Shown: in pieces, positions 38,251 through 49,131 of the stretch | Position numbering within the stretch: position 1 is the stretch's first letter | Layout: every line of letters starts with the position of its first letter | Assembly (NCBI GenBank): GCA_025345505.1 | Contig: JANVCC010009942.1 | Span: 784,081-848,080 of the forward strand | Direction: 5' to 3' | Length of the DNA: 64,000 bases | Source of the DNA: Todiramphus chloris collaris | Taxonomy: Eukaryota > Chordata > Aves > Coraciiformes > Alcedinidae | Notes under the pieces: generated by a model | Told to the model about the DNA's origin: nothing | What the model saw: only the letters and a program-made list of their open reading frames with translations | The model's database searches: none | Made by a program: the position numbers and the translations under genes

Positions 38251-39186
38251 CTAGATCAAGACACATAGGAATGTGTCCAGGAGGGTCTTGAATGCCTCCA
38301 GAGAAGGAGACTCCACAACCCTCCTGGGCAGCCCATTCCAGTGCTCCGTCACCCTTACTGTGAAAAAGTTTTTCCTTATATTTACACTAAACCTCTTGTG
38401 CTCCAACTCACTCCCATTGCCTCTTGTCCTAACATTGGATGACGTTGAGAAGAGTCTGGCTCCATCCTCCTGACACTCACCCTTAACATATTTATAGACA
38501 TTAATGAGGTGTCCCTTCAGTCTCCTCTTCTTCAGGCTAAAGAGACCCAGCTCTGTCAGCCTCTCCTCATAAGGGACATGTTCCACTCCCTTAATAATCT
38601 CGGTGGCCCTGCACTGGACTCTGTCCAGTAGCTCTCTGTCCTTCTTGAACTGGGGTGCCCAGAACTGGACACAGTATTCCAGGTGGGGCCTCACCAGCAC
38701 AGAGTAGAGGGGGAGGAGACCCTCCCTCAACCTGCTGACCACACTCTTCTTAATGCATCCCAGGATGCCATTGGCCTTCTTGACCGCGAGGGCGCATTGT
38801 TGGCTCATGGTCATCCTGCTGTCCACCAGAACCCCTAGGTCTTTTTCCCCAGAGCTGCTTTCCAACAGATCAGCCCCCAGCCTATACTGAAACATGAGGT
38901 TGTTCTTCCCCACGTGCAGCACTTTACACTTGCTCTTCTTAAATTGCATTAAATTTCTCCCCGCCCAGCTCTCCAGCCTGTCCAGGTCATGCTGTATGGC
39001 AGCACAGTCTTCTGGAATGTCAGCCACTCCTCCCAGGTTTGTATCATCAGCAAATTTGCTGAGGGTACATTCCATCCCTTCGTCCAGGTCAGTGATGAAT
39101 ATATTGAACAGTATCGGACCCACCACTGACCCTTGGGGGACACCACTACCCACAGGTGTCCAGCTAGACTCTGCTCCACTGACCAC
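38251..39186 (-). pseudogene. CR1 ORF2 C-terminal half (311 codons)
   Basis: It encodes the end of the reverse-transcriptase palm and the thumb. In order: [24 protein letters not shown] (about residues 13-36), the catalytic FADDTNLGG (about 45-53), [29 protein letters not shown], and the C-terminal [24 protein letters not shown], which ends at the normal CR1 stop. All 311 codons are uninterrupted. The N-terminal half is in a different frame, so this does not form a full protein. Activity is not expected without an endonuclease domain. Confidence 0.88.
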
Positions 39187-39337
39187 AACTCTGGGCTCTG
39201 CCCTTCAGCCAATTCCCAATCCACCTCGCTGCACAATCACCCAATCCACACTTCTTAAGCTTGGCCATGAGGATACCATGGGAGATAGTATCAAAAGCCT
39301 TGCTGAAGTCAAGATATACCACATCCACTGCTCTCCC

Positions 39338-40316
39338 CTAATCTGTCCAACTACTTATGCCATCATAAAAGGCTATCAGATTAGTCAAGCATGATTTCCC
39401 CTTACAGAATCCATGTTGACTACTCGTGATATGCCTCCTTTCCTCCACGTTCTTTGAGATGGTGGCAAGAATAAGCTGCTCCATCACCTTTCCAGGGATG
39501 GAGATGAGGCTGACCGGCCTATAGTTACCTGAGTCCTTCTTTTTGCCCTTTTTGAATATTGGAATGACATTGGCCTTCCTCCAGTCCTCAGGCACCTCTC
39601 CAGATCTCCAGGACCTCTCAAAGATTATGGAGAGCAGCCTAGCAATGACCTCTGCCATCTCCCTCATCACTTGTGGGTGTATCCCATTGGGGCCCATGGA
39701 CTTGTGGATGTCCAGTTTGTTCAACTGATCTCTAAACCAAGCCTCTTCGACAGAGGTAGAAACTTCCTCCCTCCAGATTTCCTCTGTGGTCTTGAAGGCC
39801 TGGGATTCCTGGTAGCTGGACTTAGTAAAGACCGAGGCAAAGGTGGCATTCAGTAATTTGGCCTTCTCTCTATCCTTGGTCACCAGCGCACCCACTTCAT
39901 TCAGCAGTGGGCCCACATTTTCTGTAGACTTCCTTTTGACTCCAACATACTTGAAAAATCTTTTCTTGTTGTCCTTGACCTTCCTTGCCATGTTTAGTTC
40001 TAGAGAGGCCTTAGCTTTCCTTGTTGCATCCCTGCATCCTCTGACAATGTCCCTGTATTCTTCACAAATGGCCTGCCTTTCCTTCCATGTTCTGTATAAT
40101 TCCTTCTTTTGCTTAAGTTTATGTAGTAGCTCCCTGCTCAGCCATGCAGGTCTCCTAAATCTCTTACTTGATTTCCTACTCTTTTGTATGCACTGATCTT
40201 GAGCCTGGAGGAAATGGTGCTTGAATATTAGCCAGCTTGCTTGGGCCCCCTTACCTTCTAGGGCCTTTTCCCATGGGACTTTTCCAAGCAGTTCCCTGAG
40301 GAGGAACTTTTCTGAT
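39338..40316 (-). pseudogene. CR1 ORF2 N-terminal RT part, ends at in-frame TAG
   Basis: The minus-strand frame is open for about 325 codons without needing an ATG at 39991. It includes [75 protein letters not shown] and SQHGFCKGKSCLTNLIAFYDG, all standard CR1 reverse-transcriptase blocks. It stops at a TAG directly before the text GRAVDVVYLDFSKAFDT, which continues in the same frame. A frameshift then joins that stretch to the 38251-39186 frame. Confidence 0.85.
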
Positions 40317-40318
40317 CA

Positions 40319-42784
40319 ATGAGAGGTATCCATGTAATAATGAACAACAACCACAACTCCTAATAATAGCAAATCCCTAAGGATTGATGTTGTTTAGTTT
40401 TTTTTTCGGTTTCTTTCTTGTCATGTTTATCCAAGGTCTCATTGTCTGATAAAATGACAAAAATTCTGATATAACAAAACATTGTATGATTCTGGTTTTA
40501 AGACAAAAGAGTTAGCAGAAAATAATTTAATCTTTGGGAATCATGACATCTCTTCCTGTTCTTTTTCCTTTTCCTTAGAAGTATTCTTCTGAAATCCCAA
40601 AAAAACCCTTGACTTTCTTCATCAAAACCTGACACTGGACAGATACAATAGCTGCAGGGCAAATGACAGGGATTCAGGACAAAAGTAGCTACTGAAATGC
40701 ATTTGCTGTTAATTCTGTGTTGTTTCATTGAAACTAAAGTTTTCTGATCCAATTTCTTCTAAGGAAGATTTCTAAGGTTCTGCATAGATTTTCTGTCTAT
40801 AATCAAGAAATTGTAGAGTCCAAAGCAAGGAGTAGGTAGCTGGGTCTGTCACATCCCCAATGAGTTCTCACTGCTGTTGATATGACTGTTCTGGGGTGAG
40901 TGTGCTTCTCTCTCCTGTTGTGGTCTTTGTTTTTTGTTTTGTTGTGGTTTTTTTCATTAAAAACTTTTAAGGGCTTTTGGTTTAATGTAGCTATGATCAG
41001 GGAGCATTTTTATAAAATCCAACTGATGAAATGTAAAAAATTATTTTCAATTTCAATATTTAGTCTATGCAAGAGAGCAAGATTACAGGAATAGAGGAGA
41101 AAAACTGCTTTGTTTCATTGTTTGGGTTTGGTTTAGTTTTTTTGTTTGTTTGTTTTCTTATGGTTTCCCTTTTAAATTTTCTCATGTCCTGGAAAACTTT
41201 TGCTGATACATAAAAGGAGTAAAATTTGAGTCAAATTGCAGATTCAACTCTCCTTGCAAACTGAGCTAATCTAATTGTATTGGCTTGTGATTGTGTTGTC
41301 TAATTTGACTGTGTCTGGCTAAGCTTCAGCACGACATTTAAAGAATGTATAGCAATTGCATATATTTTCAGGTAATGCATTGTGAAATTAGAGATTACTT
41401 TGGCAATATGAATTACTGGTACTGTTTGGGGCTTTCTAAAGAGCAGTTACTGGGTAGAAGATATTTTCTTCTTCTTCTAGATTATTTTGTATTATGTGAA
41501 TGTACTAGGAGATGAACCAAGAATGATTTGCCACAAAATTATGATCTGCCACATCTTAATAATAGTAAGCCTGTCTCTCCTGACGCAGATCTCCATGAGG
41601 GACAAACTATCCACTATTTCATAAGCAACAGTTATCAAACTAACAAGTTGTGTATCTTCTGCTGTGTTTATACCTGAAAATGAAAGATTTAAATCAGTCA
41701 GCAGCAGCAGCATGAGAAACTAACTCCAATATACTAATGTTATGGTTTTCCAGGTGCTTTCATTTCAAACCTGTAAGAACTTGAAGTGATATCTGAATTA
41801 ATTTACAAACATGGAAAAGAGGAATGTGTATTTAAAAAAATAGAGGTTACAATGCTATCAACTGAAATAAGACTAAATTAAAAAATGATTAAACTCTATA
41901 GTAGAAATGTTCAGGATTTTTGTCTGGTCTTCTGCTTATGTGATTCTAGTGGAATTTCAAATATGAAATAAATTCTTTACACATAAAGTAATGTACTACA
42001 GAAATCAGTTTCCTTTTTTGTATGTGTGTCTGGTAATAAAGCATCACCAAAATTCCCAAGTTGTTAAACACCTCTGATACTTCTTATGGCCCAGCATCTT
42101 CAGTCTGTCTCAGGAAAATAAATTATGAACCTGCAAATTCTTTGGAGAACATTCTTCCCTCAAAGAAATGTTCAAATATTAGGCTTCCTATCTAAAAAAG
42201 ATGAGGGAAGATAAATGTAATGAACTGAGAAAGACTGATCTAACTAGAAGACAGCTTGGCCAGTACAGCCAAGACCAAGAAAAATTAATGTGGAGGTGCA
42301 AATAAAAGTCAAACTGATCTACAAGCTGTAGGACAGCTGAGGATATTTTTGTCAGTCTTGTACAGAGCACGGAGTGAAGAGAGCAAAATCAGAAGACAGT
42401 GTTGCTGAGTATGCTGCTGGATGTACCTCATCCAGTATGGGTTGCATTTTAGTGGCCAGAAAAGTCCTTGGAGCTTCAGGTGAAACTAGATTCCTTAGCC
42501 ATCTTCAGGTCTTTATGTCTCAACACCTAAAAATAATTTACCTGTTGGTTAACTCAAATTACTGTATACAATGTATATGTATACACATACATGTTCTGTG
42601 GTTTTTCATAATATGCATACTACATAGAGATTCACCCTCGGTGCTGCTAGCAAATTTATAAAAGAATTTTGTAACACTTGGGACTCCGTTAGCAGGAGCA
42701 TGCCCCGCCTCATTACACTGAATCCATCATACTGTGTTGAATTCCCTCTGCCCTTCCCACCTCCCCAAACATACAAGAATGATA
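40319..42784. other. No gene or named element seen
   Basis: AT-rich presumed intronic sequence. There are short GTTT/T-rich tracts near 40930-40960 and 41130-41155. I see nothing else that I can support. Confidence 0.55.
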
Positions 42785-43162
42785 CCAACAAGATCTGCAG
42801 AGGATCACCAAGATGTCTGGGGCCTGGAGCAATTCCCTAGTGAGGAGAGACTGAGGGACCTGGTCTTTCTCAGCCTGGACGAGAGAAGGCTTCAGAGGTA
42901 CATCAGAGCAGCCTTCCTATAACTATAAGGAGGTATCAGGGTTGATATAAGTCTTTTTACCATACAACAGCAAAGCAGTGAAACAGCTTGCTGTGAGAGC
43001 TTATTTGAATTTAGTTTTGGAGCTTTTCAATATCCAACTGGATACAGCTCTAAGCAAACTTGTCTTATCTTCTAGCTGACACTGCATGGAGCTTAGGGCT
43101 GGATTAAATGACCTCTCAAGGACACTTCCAATTACAAAGATTGTATGATCCTACGATTAGGT
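42785..43162 (+). mobile_element. CR1 LINE fragment, diverged
   Basis: On the + strand it reads QRITKMSGAWSNSLVRRD-like CR1 C-terminal text (GAGGAGAGACTGAGGGACCT, then CTCAGCCTGGACGAGAGAAG). After a deleted or diverged part it ends in a CR1-type 3' end (GGATTAAATGACCTCTCAAG) with the octamer-like TTGTATGATCCTACGATT. It is older than most copies here. Confidence 0.75.
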
Positions 43163-44939
43163 ACAGAAGAGAACTGCTTAATTGATCAGTCTTGGTCATG
43201 ATTTATTGCAAAATAGCTACTGCAATGAATTTAAATTCTTGTGGTGCTTAGAATTTTGTAATAAATTTGTGTGAAACTGGAAGTGCACTTATGATCTAGT
43301 AGCTTCCTTATAAGATTACTCTGGTGTAGTTCTCTTCTCTGAGGATGGATGTAATTATTTATTAACATGATGCCAGCTAACATCAATATCCCAGCAGTAC
43401 CCTTGTCTTGGATATAGCTGTCCTGTCTGGATACTGTACCTTTGAAGAAGGTATAGGTATGCCAGCAGATAAGCCCCTTGGTTTCTTGTGCACAGTGTGT
43501 ATGTAAAAGAGCTCTGCTATGATCTTTTTCTGCTGTAGGGTACTAACATTTCTGTCATCTAGAAGGGAAAAATGGCTAATGATATGCCTATAGAGTCAGG
43601 ATATATTTTCTTAGATATAGCACTGTATGACTATCTCAGTTCTGTGTCTGTCCCTGTAGATATGCTCTGCGAATCAGACTGAAAGTAGTATGTGAAGAGA
43701 GGTGAGACTTTTTTCTTTTATTGCCTGATGGGTCCAGTTAAAGTTTGCACTGACGTGGCACATGTGGAAGGAAAACAGATAAAGCGGAAGAGCCAAAGTT
43801 TATTGCCCAAATTGGTAAGGTTCACAGGTGTATTCCTGTGTGTTGTATGTCACACAGAGACACTGAACTTAGCAACAAACTCCATTTAGCACCTTATTTA
43901 ATTAAAGATTTATCCAAGTCCCTTCTTAGACTACATTCTTTACACATGCTGATCCACTATCTTACCCATGCTGAGCCACTTGGATTCATTATATTAGTAA
44001 AATCTACCTAATGTAAACAATATCAGAATAGAAAAGACTGTGGCTTAAACACAAGGAACTGAGAGGTAGGGCTCAGTAGTTTACAAGTCAGGAAGCACAT
44101 TTCTGTGCCCAACTGTGTCACTCCCTCTTGAGAAGCAGCAGTCCTCTGGCTTGTGTATAGGGACACTCTTTTGTAAGGATCTGAAAATTTTCTATTTGAT
44201 GTACCGGGTAGGTCTTTCAGCCAGAATGTTTGAGTTGATTTCTCCCTGCAGAGTAGAGAAGACATCTTTCCAGAATGGCAATTTCTGTTGTATTTTAATG
44301 AATCATACTTGTATTTAGGGTTTAATATTTCTTGAGAAAATCTAAGTGGAGCAAGAGTTCATTCTCTAGTCTAAATGAAATATGGATGGTATTTTGTAAT
44401 ATTCTTCACGATTTTCTGTCCAGGAAATAAAAAATAAAGAAAAAAATCAGCTAGGAGGGCATTTTGGACCATTTCATTAAAATCTGAAGTAGAAGATTTT
44501 TTGTTCTCATGTGGTCTCTGTTTCTAGGTTCTTTTCTGAAATGAGTATTTCCATAATGTTAGAAAAAATATCTTTCTAACATGTTTGGCAAATAACTACT
44601 AAAATATAACTAAAAAGCCAAAATTTCTGGCACAACCCAGTTGTTGTGATAAGTACATGTATCTTTCACAAGCCTCAATAAACCAGACGTTATATAAACA
44701 CCAAGCTATAATATATCATAAGACTACCTTTGTAGTCCTAAGGTCATTGAGGAAAGCAGTGAATATGTATTCATTTATTACTGTCCTTGGGATATGGACA
44801 GATGTGGAGAAGATGGATATCTTCCATATTAAAGTGTAATGCAAATTGATAATCATCTTCAGGGGTTTTGTCTAAAAAAACAATCAAGCAAAAAAGGCTG
44901 CAAGTGCATATTATTGTCTTAATATGACTTAGATATAGG
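43163..44939. other. No gene or named element seen
   Basis: AT-rich presumed intronic sequence with only short meaningless open frames. Confidence 0.55.
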
Positions 44940-45680
44940 TGTCACAGTTTAGGGTCAGGGCAGCCCCTTAGACCTATAACAGATGCTCTCTGTTAACCCC
45001 CCTCCCTCCCCAGAGGGGAAAGAGAAAGGGAATAAGGGAGAGAGACTTAGAAATTAGAAAAGGAAACTAGAACAGCTTTAATGAAAATTAAATTAATAAT
45101 TATAAAAATGGAATATATACAAATATATACAAAACCAGTATCGAACACAACCCCCCTGATGGTAATTGCATCACTGTCACCACTGATGCTGTGGAGGCAT
45201 GGGGGGAGTCCCAGACTGGGCCTCGCAGCAGACAGGAGCTGTGTTCAGGAGCTGGATTCTGGTACCGGGTTCAGGAACACGCAGACCGGATTGAAGGCAG
45301 AACGGACAGAGTCCTCCTTGGGTGCTCCGAGGAAGGAATCAAAAGAAGACCCAAGCCAAGCCAAGCAAAAGCTATCAAAGCAGTCCAAGAGGGGAGGAGA
45401 TCCCAGAGACCCTTCGGGTCCCTCAGCTCTAGACCGAATATAGCGTATATGGGATGGAATACCTCGTTGGTCAGTTTAGAGTCATCCGTCCTGTCCACTC
45501 CTCCCTGAAGGAGCAGCCTTTCACTCTCTGCACCTCCCAATGAGGTGTTATCACTGCTAGAAGCAGACACTGTCTGTGAAAACAGGCTGCTACTTCAGAA
45601 AGTGCAGTTAATTAGAAGAACTGAGCTGAAAAGTAAAATTACTGAATAGAATTAGTTCTGTTTTCACTCAAACCAGGACA
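44940..45680 (-). mobile_element. Solo LTR, ERVL-like family, with 5-bp target duplication
   Basis: The 741-base element is bounded by TGTCACAGTTTAGG and CAAACCAGGACA and flanked by perfect ATAGG duplications (44935-44939 and 45681-45685). The sense strand is minus (start TGTCCTGGTTTGAG), with an ATTAAA poly(A) signal near 45080 preceding GCTGTTCTAGTTTCC. It still has many CpGs and is close to the copy at 61.6 kb. No gag, pol or env sequence is attached, so it is a solo LTR left by recombination. A 5-base duplication is typical of ERVL-class elements; the class is inferred. Confidence 0.92.
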
Positions 45681-46599
45681 ATAGGTTTCATTCATAGATG
45701 GAAATACAGAATTTCAGTGTTTCGGTGGAGTAGCCTTAATATTTAATATAAGAATTATGTTGATGTGTTCTTGACGAAATTGAAAAAGCTTTTATGTTAT
45801 TGCAGAAGAGGTTTTGTTGATGTGCTGTGTTGAGATAAATCACCCATATTTAATGGAGACTATCCAAAACATTTCTTCTCCTGTAGTAGGAAGCTATGAC
45901 TAGGTACATTGCAGCACAAATCAGTCCTTTACCTTGCTCACCCTAAAAAATTACTGGTACAAATCCAGGAATACATCTATCTTAAAAAAATTACTGGTTT
46001 AACCTAAACTGCCTCATATTAAGACAACTCTGAAACACAGACCATTTCTGGGTGAGTTCAGACTATAGAGAAATTAATCTCTTCCTACAAAAATGCTTGC
46101 TTTTTTTCTTGCCAGCTACATTTGTCAAGTTTTATAACGTAGGGATATTGGTACAAATGTTTTTACTTTCTCTGGCATCTGGCCTACCATAGCTTGTCTA
46201 AAGGACATGCAAAGCTGTTTCTTTAAATAATCTGGTGTCACAATGATTTCTGTCATGATTTACACAACAGCAGTAAATAAATGATACTGTTGTCAAATTA
46301 ACAGGTAGCTGAACCTTACTGATGAAAAATGCTGATATGCAGCTCTCCCTTTAAAAGAAATCATTAGGAAAGGAAACAATTAAAATAATAGTGTGCTCTT
46401 CTATTAGGATTCACGTTTATTTGATCTGTTCTTTGAGGAAATAAAAAACAACAAACTCCTAAAAAGAAAAGAAAAAAGAAAAAAAAATGGAAAAAAAGAG
46501 CTGGTAATTTGCTAGAAATAAAAGCATTCTGAAGGTGTTGTAAGACTAATTCTACAGCCCTTACAAACTTACTCATGTATTTCATCAGGTTTGCAGAGA
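45681..46599. other. No gene or named element seen
   Basis: AT-rich presumed intronic sequence. The phrase AAAAAATTACTGGT occurs twice about 40 bases apart near 45945-46000. Confidence 0.5.
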
Positions 46600-46676
46600 C
46601 TCTTGGTGGAAATGGATGACAGTTGAACTACATGATTTTAGAGGTCTTTTCCAACCTTAATGATTCTATGATTCTA
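46600..46676 (+). mobile_element. CR1 LINE 3' tail, very short
   Basis: The + strand ends GAGGTCTTTTCCAACCTTAA followed by ATGATTCTATGATTCTA, the CR1 3' end and its octamers. Only about 75 bases are recognisable. Confidence 0.8.
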
Positions 46677-47842
46677 ACTCCACCTAAATATAAAACCTTG
46701 CAATATCTCATAAGAAGAAGCACATGAAAAATGTAGGCAGGGTAAAAACTGTAAATAAGATATATCAACCTAGCTGTGCTATGTTTACGAAAATAATTTG
46801 TAAAATACCAACAGAATTAGGTAAAATTAGGAGATTAGGGCTTCCACAAAGAGCAAAAAAGTGGATTATTCACTTGAAAGACAGAGGCAAGTGTTCTTCT
46901 TTAGTACTGTCAGTTGTAGCAGACTTGATCAATCCTTCTTATGAAAATGGTGGTTGTATGATTTAAATCACAACATTTTAACTTTTTGACTAAGTAGGAA
47001 ATAAATCTGTATTAAGTGTTAAGTGTTATGAAAACTACATAGACGAGAAATAAAACAATCACTTAATATGAGTGATGAAAACCTTCACACTAAGAATACA
47101 GAAAGTCAGCCTGAAGGGTCATGAACAACACCAAGGAACAAGCTAATGTTAGGTGCTTAGTTCAGTTCAGTAACATTTACTCATTCTGTGGGTCTCACGT
47201 GCAATTATTTCCTATAAAAAATTTGTAAGAGAAAAAATACTTGAAAAATGAAATAGGCTACTCTATTTGCTTTTCATATAGTTATCTTTCTAAATACACA
47301 GTGTTGAAAAGCACCTATTTGTAATAATTTTGAAAAAAAAAATCTGTCAATCAAATGAGTTAGTAGTTGTCTTAGGATAGGTTTTATATACAAAGAAAAA
47401 TGTATTTATGAAGTTATCTGCTATATTTTACCTGATTTATTGATCTCCATGAAGTAATAAAAGCTGGACAATCACAATTCTTGGTGTTTTAGTGAACTAA
47501 ATTTCCACCATAAGTCAGAAAGCACTACAAATCTAACACAAAATTTAAAAAAAATAATAGAAATCTAAAAGTCTACCTTCTGTACAGGTTTTTGTGGATG
47601 AGCTTACTAGGCAATCTATGCTAGGAATTTCTGGGATCTGCAATCTTAAACTTTTTATTCTTTTTTATTTTGAAAATATTTTTCTGTGATATTATAGGCT
47701 TGGAAGCTCTAAAAAAAAGAACGTAAAATGAGACATTATTTCATGACGACTTTGTTTACAAAATCAACCAAGTCCAGGAATATATGACACAGAATATAAA
47801 GGCCTGCTGAACAACAGAAGAGATAAATCATTCAAGTGGCAG
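46677..47842. other. No gene or named element seen
   Basis: AT-rich presumed intronic sequence between two mobile elements. Confidence 0.5.
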
Positions 47843-47848
47843 ATCTAT

Positions 47849-48262
47849 TGTCGCGGCCCGAGGGTGAGCGGAGATGAACAACACACCAATATGATGTGGA
47901 ATCAAGCTCCATTTATTATACAAATGCAGTAGCTTATATACATTTTGCTTGTCCCGATCACGCATCACGCGAAGCGCCTAACTAATACAATTGGTCACCT
48001 ATACCTGTCCACGCGCCGATCATGCAGCCTCCTTCATTCCTTATTGGTCACCGATATTGACGTTCAAGTCCGTGCTATCTTGCAGAAGTTCCTTCAGCTT
48101 GTTACAAATCGTGCTCAAGTCCCTGAAACTTGTTACATTCCTTGCTTATCTCTTTGTTCTTGTGGTTAGGGTTGCGGCGTCCTTGCATAAACTCCCTCAG
48201 ATTTTCTCATGCAGCTTGCTCAAATTTTCTCATACACCCTGAGCAAGTCCAAGGTCCCAGCA
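47849..48262 (-). mobile_element. Solo LTR, ERVK-like (class II), with 6-bp target duplication
   Basis: The 414-base element starts TGTCGCGGCCCGAG and ends GGTCCCAGCA, flanked by perfect ATCTAT duplications (47843-47848 and 48263-48268). Read on the minus strand it begins TGCTGGGACC, has a TATATAAGC box near 47932-47940 and an AATAAATGG poly(A) signal about 25 bases further on, and ends GGGCCGCGACA. That is a complete U3-R-U5 layout. It is rich in CpG compared with its surroundings, so it looks recent. A 6-base duplication fits class II (betaretrovirus-like) avian ERVs. No internal genes are attached. Confidence 0.92.
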
Positions 48263-48689
48263 ATCTATATTTACCTTAACAAAGACTGATGATACTGGTT
48301 AAGTCTGTTACACCTGTCAACAGTATTAAAAAAGAACACTTATCTCTGTCTTTTAAGTTCAGTGTCCATTTTTGGGGTTCAAGATGTTAGTAAAATTAGA
48401 AATCCAAATTACTCATGGAGACTGCTGTGGGTTTTATGTAATAACTACAGTTCAAGTACCTGGTCTCCGAAGTTAACTATGTTTTTCCTATTTGTTAAGT
48501 AGTACACCTTATTAAGATAGTGAATTACAATCAAGGGGAAGCTGCAAGTGCTGTCTAGAAAGCTTAGTTTCTAGCAACAACAGAGCCATGCTCTGTGACT
48601 GTCCCTCAGTATGAAAAATGCTGTTTCTTCACCATGGCATTTAATACGTTTGCACCCAGGAATTCAAAGGTAATAGTTGAATGAGGCTG
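48263..48689. other. No gene or named element seen
   Basis: AT-rich sequence between the ERVK-like LTR and the CR1 fragments. Confidence 0.5.
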
Positions 48690-49069
48690 GAAGGAGTATT
48701 TATCAACTAAAGTCCCTGAGACACAAAAAATGCCAAAAATTTCTATAGGTATATTAATGGAGAGAAAAAGACTAGATAAGGAGTTGGCCCCCTTAGAAAG
48801 GAAACAGGAGAACTGGTGGCAAGTGATGATGAGAAAACTGAGGTCCTCAATGACTTCTTTTCCTCACTCTTCATTGGCAAGGGCTCCAGACACAACCCCA
48901 GAGTCACAGAAGTCAATGTCAGGGTTGGATGAAAGAACTGCCTGTTGCAAGTGAAGATCAGACTTGTAACCATCTGAAGAACCTGAAAGTGCACAAGTCC
49001 GTGGGACCTGACAGGATACAGCCACGGGTGCTGAGAGAATTGACAGATGAGGTTGCTATATCACCATCT
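48690..49069 (+). mobile_element. CR1 LINE fragment, upstream partial copy
   Basis: The + strand encodes frameshifted CR1 linker text: KISIGILMERKRLDKELAPLERK, then [14 protein letters not shown] in another frame, then VHKSVGPDRIQPRVLRELTDEVA. It breaks off at CCATCTATTATAT and passes into AT repeats. The same stretch of CR1 appears again at 49300-49650, so the two fragments are tandem on the same strand. Confidence 0.85.
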
Positions 49070-49131
49070 ATTATATAATTATATATATAATATATATAAT
49101 ATCTATTATATAACTATATATTGTATCTATT
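49070..49131. repeat. AT-rich tract at a CR1 break
   Basis: TA-rich sequence with several TATTATATAA units sits exactly where the first CR1 fragment stops, at the TCTATTATAT that the second fragment also contains. Confidence 0.8.

Larger units (their letters stand above)
38165..40318 (-). mobile_element. CR1 LINE, well preserved, 5'-truncated, about 2.15 kb
   Basis: The left edge has two AGAATCAT octamers and the CR1 3' untranslated region on the minus strand. ORF2 then runs from the reverse-transcriptase linker to its natural stop. The minus-strand reading is open from about 40316 to 39338 and again from 39186 to 38251. The endonuclease domain is missing because of 5' truncation. The body looks younger than the 7-9 kb copy, with fewer stops and frameshifts. 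Confidence 0.93.

Noticed and set aside
38894-39394. 166-codon + strand open frame at 38.9 kb and similar + strand frames at 39.8 and 51.6 kb
   Set aside because: They are antisense shadows of minus-strand CR1 reverse-transcriptase sequence.
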